From the NCBI RefSeq assembly GCF_049994355.1, contig NZ_CP188257.1:1364001-1428000 (forward strand): a stretch of DNA of 64,000 nucleotides, read 5' to 3'. This DNA comes from Angustibacter sp049994355. Lineage in GTDB: Bacteria; Actinomycetota; Actinomycetes; Actinomycetales; Angustibacteraceae. Below are positions 59,853 to 64,000 of this stretch, piece by piece. A model generated the notes under the pieces. That model saw only the letters and a program-made list of their open reading frames with translations, ran no database searches and was not told the DNA's origin. The first letter of the stretch is position 1. Each line of letters begins with the position of its first letter. A program made the position numbers and the translations under genes.

Positions 59853-59942
59853 GCAAGGGCGATCAGGCGGCGCGCACCGGCCGCGATGCAGCCTTGGGAA
59901 GGTCGCCGGACCGGCTGGCGAGCAACCCGAGGAGGCATTGCG

Positions 59943-60440
59943 ATGCGACTCCCGTACGCCGAACCGCTCACAGTTATCGACGCCGGGCCAGCCGTCGTCC
60001 CGGAACCGCCGCGTCGAGGCGAGCCCGGTGGCCCGCCGTGCGGGATCTGCGCGGACGACGCCCCCACCGTGTGGTCCGACGAGCTCTGGACGCTGCACCC
60101 GCCGCGGGGGTGCAGCCTTCCCGGGACGGTCTGGCTCGCCAGCCGCGAGCATGCGGACTCGTTCGCCGACCTCTCGCCCGCCGCGGCCGAGGACTTCGGC
60201 CGGGTTGCCGCCAAGGTAGAACGCGCCGTCCTCGGCTGGGGCGACTTCGCCCGCGTGCACCTGTACCGGTGGGGGGACGGGGGAGCGCACTTCCACGTCT
60301 GGTTCCTCCCGCGTCCGCTGGGCATGCTGGACGCCCAGGGGATGATGCTGCCGCTGTGGGAGGACGTGCTGCCCAACGTGACGGACGACGAGCTGCTGGC
60401 CGCCGCCCGCGGCGTGGCCGGGCTGCTGGCAGATGACTGA
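59943..60440 (+). CDS. HIT-like nucleotidyl hydrolase-family protein
   Basis: 165 residues. CGICADDA at the N-terminus and HFHVWFLPRP near residue 120 resemble the HIT-family Cys motif and His-x-His-x active region, though the third His is not clear. It may hydrolyse a nucleotide. ATG 59943 follows AGGAGG. The end overlaps the permease start by eight bases. Confidence 0.68.
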   Translation: MRLPYAEPLTVIDAGPAVVPEPPRRGEPGGPPCGICADDAPTVWSDELWTLHPPRGCSLPGTVWLASREHADSFADLSPAAAEDFGRVAAKVERAVLGWGDFARVHLYRWGDGGAHFHVWFLPRPLGMLDAQGMMLPLWEDVLPNVTDDELLAAARGVAGLLADD

Positions 60441-61698
60441 CCCCTCCGGGGCGACGCTCGCCCGACGGCTCGGCACCCGCGACGCGGTGGTCGTCGGGCT
60501 CGGCGCGATGCTCGGCGCGGGCGTCTTCGCGGCCTTCGGCCCCGCCGCCTCGGCGGCCGGCGCCGGCCTGCTGGTGGGTCTGGTGGTCGCGGCGGTGGTG
60601 GCGTGGTGCAACGCGCTGTCCTCCGCGCAGCTCGCCGCCCGCTACCCGACGTCCGGCGGGACCTACGTCTACGGACGCGAGCGGCTCGGCCCGTGGTGGG
60701 GTTTCGCCGCCGGCTGGTGCTTCGTGATCGGCAAGACCGCATCCTGCGCGGCGATGGCGCTCACCTTCGCCGGGTACGTGCTGCCCGAGGGTGGCTGGTC
60801 GCAGCGCGCGCTTGCGGCCACGGCCGTAGCCGCACTCGCCGCAGTGAACCTGCGCGGCATCACCAGGACTGCCGCGCTCAGCCGCGTGCTGGTCGCGTTC
60901 ACCCTGGTCGCGCTGCTGGTGGCGCTCGTCGTACTGGCGGGTTCCGGGCACACCCAGGGCGACCGGCTGCGGGCGCCGTGGCTGGACGAGTTCGGACTGC
61001 ACGGCGTCCTGCAGGCGGCCGGCTTCCTGTTCTTCGCGTTCGCCGGGTACGCCCGGGTCGCCACGCTGGGGGAGGAGGTGCGCGACCCATCGCGCACGAT
61101 CCCACGCGCGATCACGCTCGCCCTGGCGATCGTCATCGCGATCTACGCAGCGGTCGCGGTGGTGCTGCTGTCCGTGCTCGGTCCGACCGGGCTGGCCGAG
61201 GCGGCCGCTCCGGTCTCCGACGCAGTGCGGGTGGCGGGAGCCGAGTGGGCGGTGCCCGTCGTCCAGGCCGGTGCCGCCGTCGCCAGCCTGGGCGCGCTGC
61301 TCGCCCTGGTCGCCGGCGTCGGGCGGACCGGCCTCGCGATGGCCCGCAACGGCGACCTGCCCCGGACGCTGGCCGCGGTGTCTTCGCGCTGGCAGGTGCC
61401 GCACCACGCCGAGGTCGCGGTGGCCGCAGTGGTCATCGCGCTGGTGCTGGCGTTCGACGTCCGGACGGTGATCGCCTTCTCTTCGTTCGGCGTGCTGCTC
61501 TACTACGGCGTCGCCAACGCGTCGGCGCTCACCCTGACCGCGCAGGAGCGACGGCTTCCACCGGTCGTCGCCGGGGTCGGCGTCGTCGGTTGCGTGGTGC
61601 TGGTGCTGTGCCTGCCCTGGCCGGCGATCGCGACCGGGGTGGGCGTCCTGGTGGTCGGGCTGCTCGGCCGACTTCTGTTCGCGCCGTCCGCTCGCTGA
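60433..61698 (+). CDS. APC-superfamily amino acid permease
   Basis: 421 residues with about 12 hydrophobic segments. GLGAMLGAGVFAAFGPAASAAGAG is the first-helix signature of the APC family; YPTSGGTYVYGRERLGPWWGFAAGW is the second and third helix region. It should import an amino acid or related compound. Overlaps the HIT-like gene, so probably coupled. Confidence 0.92.
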   Translation: MTDPSGATLARRLGTRDAVVVGLGAMLGAGVFAAFGPAASAAGAGLLVGLVVAAVVAWCNALSSAQLAARYPTSGGTYVYGRERLGPWWGFAAGWCFVIGKTASCAAMALTFAGYVLPEGGWSQRALAATAVAALAAVNLRGITRTAALSRVLVAFTLVALLVALVVLAGSGHTQGDRLRAPWLDEFGLHGVLQAAGFLFFAFAGYARVATLGEEVRDPSRTIPRAITLALAIVIAIYAAVAVVLLSVLGPTGLAEAAAPVSDAVRVAGAEWAVPVVQAGAAVASLGALLALVAGVGRTGLAMARNGDLPRTLAAVSSRWQVPHHAEVAVAAVVIALVLAFDVRTVIAFSSFGVLLYYGVANASALTLTAQERRLPPVVAGVGVVGCVVLVLCLPWPAIATGVGVLVVGLLGRLLFAPSAR

Positions 61699-61707
61699 GC
61701 GGTCGAA

Positions 61708-61725
61708 GGTGGTGCTGGCACCACC
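61708..61725. terminator. Hairpin after the permease gene
   Basis: GGTGGTGC pairs with GCACCACC around a two-base centre (18 bases), nine bases after the stop. No U tract. Confidence 0.55.
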
Positions 61726-61833
61726 ATCCGGCTTGGCCAGCCAGCACCCTCGGAACGGATGGCGGATCCCGGGATCGTTGAGGCATCGGCAAGAACGCCG
61801 GTCAACACCTCGACAAGTCCAAGGAGATTCACC

Positions 61834-62709
61834 ATGTCCCGCAACGCTTCCGCCGCTCGTCGCTCGTCCCGGACCGCTCGCCGCCTCGGCGCGCTGGCAG
61901 TCGTCAGTGCAGCCGCCGCTGCGCTCCCGCTGGCCGATGTGGCCGTCGCCTCGGCCGCGCCGGCCGCCCCGGCCAGCTCAAGCGCCGTGGTGGCGTTCTC
62001 GCTGTCCACCCACTCGGTCGCCTTCGGCTCCCGCAACACCGGCTCGGCTACGACGAAGAAGGTGGTGTTCAAGAACACCGGTAGCAAGGCGCTGCATCCG
62101 GTGCAGGTGCTGAGCGCCCCGGCGAGCGTCTCGCTCAGCGCGAACACCTGCGCCGCGGCGAAGGTGCTGGCAGGTGGCAGCTGCACCTACACCGTGCGCT
62201 TCGCGCCGACTGCGGCAGGCGCCGTCTCGGCCTCGCTGCAGGTGCTGACGGCCGAGGGCACACCCGCCCAGAGCGTGGCGATCCGCGGCACCGGCGTCCA
62301 GCAGCTGATGGAGCACTACTACTACCAGTACACGTTCACCAACCCGCCGGTCATCAACGGCGTCGCGGCGCCGCAGTCCTTCATCGGCACCGGCTACGCG
62401 GTGGCCGGCACGTACGCGACGGGCCAGACCATCGACGTGTTCGACATCACCGGGCTGCGCCAGATCGGCACGTACCGGATCGGCGCGGTCGACAACACCG
62501 TGGCGCTGGACAGCGCCCTGCTGAACACCGTGGACGTCAACGAGTACGACTGGGGCACCAGCCGCTTCACCGCGGCCACCGGCCTGGTCGACCGGACCGG
62601 CACCGCCGGGCTGGGTAGCGAGGCCGGCGCGATCGCCGGGCTCGGGCTCGAGGGCACCAGCGCCTCCTTCACCGACCACCAGCCGGCCGTGGTGGCGCAC
62701 CACTCCTGA
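61834..62709 (+). CDS. Secreted protein with choice-of-anchor-D type Ig-like domain
   Basis: 291 residues. Signal peptide: RRLGALAVVSAAAAALPLADVAVASAAP. Residues ~50-150 hold the ASPM/SPD-2/Hydin-like Ig fold (SLSTHSVAFGSRNTGSATTKKVVFKNTGSKAL..GGSCTYTVRFAPTAAG). The C-terminal half is different, with a HYYYQYTF stretch, and its role is unknown. AAGGAG lies before ATG 61834. Confidence 0.82.
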   Translation: MSRNASAARRSSRTARRLGALAVVSAAAAALPLADVAVASAAPAAPASSSAVVAFSLSTHSVAFGSRNTGSATTKKVVFKNTGSKALHPVQVLSAPASVSLSANTCAAAKVLAGGSCTYTVRFAPTAAGAVSASLQVLTAEGTPAQSVAIRGTGVQQLMEHYYYQYTFTNPPVINGVAAPQSFIGTGYAVAGTYATGQTIDVFDITGLRQIGTYRIGAVDNTVALDSALLNTVDVNEYDWGTSRFTAATGLVDRTGTAGLGSEAGAIAGLGLEGTSASFTDHQPAVVAHHS

Positions 62710-62774
62710 CTCCGCCCGCGCCCGCCGCACCCCAGCCGATGTCCTGGACTCCCCATCCAGGGCATCGGCATGCG

Positions 62775-62798
62775 GGCGTCCGGCGAGCGCCGGACGCC
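62775..62798 (+). terminator. Hairpin after the secreted Ig-like protein gene
   Basis: GGCGTCCGGC pairs with GCCGGACGCC (10 bp) around a GAGC loop, 65 bases after the stop codon and just before the next promoter. Confidence 0.65.
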
Positions 62799-62808
62799 GA
62801 CGAGGCGC

Positions 62809-62814
62809 CAGACT
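62809..62814 (+). promoter_or_regulatory. Predicted leaderless -10 hexamer of the partial kinase gene
   Basis: CAGACT ends six bases before the GTG at 62821. It is weaker than the other examples because the first base is C. Confidence 0.4.
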
Positions 62815-62820
62815 GGGCCG

Positions 62821-64000
62821 GTGGTCTCCCCGCAGCCCACCCGGACAGCGCGGCGTCGCTCCACCCGCGACGGCTGCTACGCCGTCGCGTTCGCGGCCTA
62901 CGTCGTGGGGCTGCTGCTCTGGCTGGCGGTCGGTCTGCTGCCGCTGCTCTCGCTGGTCGGCCCGCTGCGTGAGGTGGCATCGTCCGTGGCCGGCGGCCAG
63001 TCCGGTCTGGCCGCCACGGCTCGCACGATCCTGGACGAGCGCCCCACGGGCGCCGAGCAGGCCAGCTGGGCGATCGCGTACCTGTTCAGTGCGCTCAACC
63101 TCGCGCTGGGCCTGCTGCTGGCGATCCGGATGCCGCGTCAGCTGGAGTCGCGGTTGCTGTCCGTCGCGTTCATCGGCACGGCCGCGACCTTCAACCAGCC
63201 CAGCCACGTGGTGTTCCACCTGCTGGCCAGCGCGCCGGTCCTGACCGCCGTCCACTTCGTCTTCCACGTGCTCTCCGGTGTCGCATACCTGTGGGCCGTC
63301 GTCCTGTTCCCGGACGGCGAGCTGCCCGCTGCCGTCCCCCGCCGGCTGGCCCTGCCCGCCGGGCTGGTGGTCACCGCTGGCGTGGCCTGGATCTGCTGGC
63401 GCAGCAGCTTCATCCAGCACCCGCCGTTCTTCGTGGCCTTCTTCGGGGTGCTCGTGCCGATCGTCGGCATCGCCGCGCAGACCATCCGGATCCGTTCGGT
63501 CGGCTCTCCTGGGGCGCCGATGACGACGGGCCAGATGGAGAGTGTCCAGCAGTCCAGGTTGCTGCGAACCGCGCTGGTGCCCGCACTGGTCGCCGCCATG
63601 CTCTGGTTGCTGCTGAACGCCGTCGAGCGGCTGGTCGGCACCATGGCCGGCGGCGCCGGCACGGCCGGGACCAGGATCGAGGCGCTCTTCCCGGCGCTGT
63701 TCGCCGTCGTGCCCGTCGCGCTGTTCGTGGCGATCCTGCGCCTGCACCTGTGGGACCTGGACCGGGTGCTGAGCAGGGCGTTGCTGATCTCCTTGGTTGC
63801 CGGTGCCGTCTGCGTGCTGTACATCGGGGTGCTGGCGCTCAGTGCCGCGATCAGCGGAGGCATCGGCTGGTCCTCCGCAGTGGCGGTCGCCGTCGTCGCC
63901 GTGGTGATCGAGCCGGTCCGCCGGGCGTGCACGCGGCTGGCGAACCGGGTGGTGTTCGGCCAGGAGCTGCCGCCACGAGAGGCGCTGCGCCGGTTGGCGG
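62821..64000 (+). CDS. Membrane sensor histidine kinase, N-terminal part (3' end outside window)
   Basis: The frame is open from GTG 62821 to the end (393 codons). The translation has about nine hydrophobic segments and ends with LRLHLWDLDRVLSRALLISLV...GIGWSSAVAVAVVAVVIEPVRRACTRLANRVVFGQELPPREALRRLA. That matches the membrane-linker region of the kinase at 56167 (RYRLLDINVVVRRTLF..AVDRFALGERADPVSAVGRVA), so the missing part should hold the HisKA_3 and HATPase domains. The response regulator must lie beyond the window. Confidence 0.8.
   Translation, partial: MVSPQPTRTARRRSTRDGCYAVAFAAYVVGLLLWLAVGLLPLLSLVGPLREVASSVAGGQSGLAATARTILDERPTGAEQASWAIAYLFSALNLALGLLLAIRMPRQLESRLLSVAFIGTAATFNQPSHVVFHLLASAPVLTAVHFVFHVLSGVAYLWAVVLFPDGELPAAVPRRLALPAGLVVTAGVAWICWRSSFIQHPPFFVAFFGVLVPIVGIAAQTIRIRSVGSPGAPMTTGQMESVQQSRLLRTALVPALVAAMLWLLLNAVERLVGTMAGGAGTAGTRIEALFPALFAVVPVALFVAILRLHLWDLDRVLSRALLISLVAGAVCVLYIGVLALSAAISGGIGWSSAVAVAVVAVVIEPVRRACTRLANRVVFGQELPPREALRRLA

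Overview
The window is high-GC, densely packed bacterial chromosome. Several features point to an actinobacterium: actinobacterial families (DUF3039, DUF2017, DUF3618, an LLM-type flavin/F420 oxidoreductase), many GTG starts, the gene order pncB-clpS-DUF2017-murI-MBL-rph-rdgB known from mycobacteria, and many genes with a TANNNT -10 hexamer only 6-7 nt before a GTG/ATG (leaderless transcription). I cannot name the genus. No prophage, plasmid functions or CRISPR are visible. The one intact mobile element is an IS481-family insertion.

Layout. 1-8.4 kb: a partial cyclopropane synthase, a GGDEF protein, an ACT-malic enzyme, YqgE, DUF3039, a decayed and an intact copy of an M43 metalloprotease, a DEAD/DEAH-type helicase and a thioredoxin. 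8.4-17.3 kb: homogentisate (tyrosine/phenylalanine) catabolism. It holds an IclR regulator with a predicted 10-codon leader peptide, an Lrp/AsnC regulator, hpd, and fahA plus an unrecognised gene divergent from hmgA; an RDD membrane protein and an M1 peptidase lie between. No recognisable maleylacetoacetate isomerase is present. 17.5-21.3 kb: a secreted 5'-nucleotidase and the NAD salvage pair pncA-pncB. 21.4-26.7 kb: clpS-DUF2017-[AbiEi-like gene]-murI-Rv1339-like hydrolase-rph-rdgB. The mec/cysO/cysM/rhomboid genes known at this place in mycobacteria are absent, and the AbiEi-like gene there is bracketed by two near-identical palindromes.

26.7-34.1 kb: a molybdopterin oxidoreductase, a DinB/DUF664 protein, an LLM oxidoreductase, a 708-residue protein of unknown function with an internal duplication, and a GT87-type glycosyltransferase. 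34.1-36.5 kb: two divergent citrate synthase paralogues, one with an N-terminal HTH. 36.6-38.7 kb: a TetR regulator divergent from a SnoaL-like/NmrA-like pair. 38.7-47.8 kb: protocatechuate catabolism, pcaIJHGBDC plus an IclR regulator as one tightly overlapping minus-strand operon, divergent from an aromatic aldehyde dehydrogenase and pobA. Together these should take a 4-hydroxybenzaldehyde-type compound through 4-hydroxybenzoate and protocatechuate to 3-oxoadipyl-CoA; pcaF is absent.

47.8-48.9 kb: an intact IS481-family element between convergent genes, with a GCTAGC target duplication. 48.9-64 kb: a methyltransferase, tRNA-Leu, Bcp, a GroES-like protein, a P450, an HD-GYP membrane protein, a MetE-like protein, a NarL/LiaS-type two-component pair, tRNA-Lys, small enzymes, an APC permease, a secreted Ig-like protein and the start of a second membrane histidine kinase cut by the window end.

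The observations most worth following are the palindrome family (three copies with 6-nt loops), the operator sets in the two aromatic regulons, the coupled leader peptide before the IclR gene, the hole in the homogentisate pathway beside an orphan gene, and the duplicated 708-residue protein.
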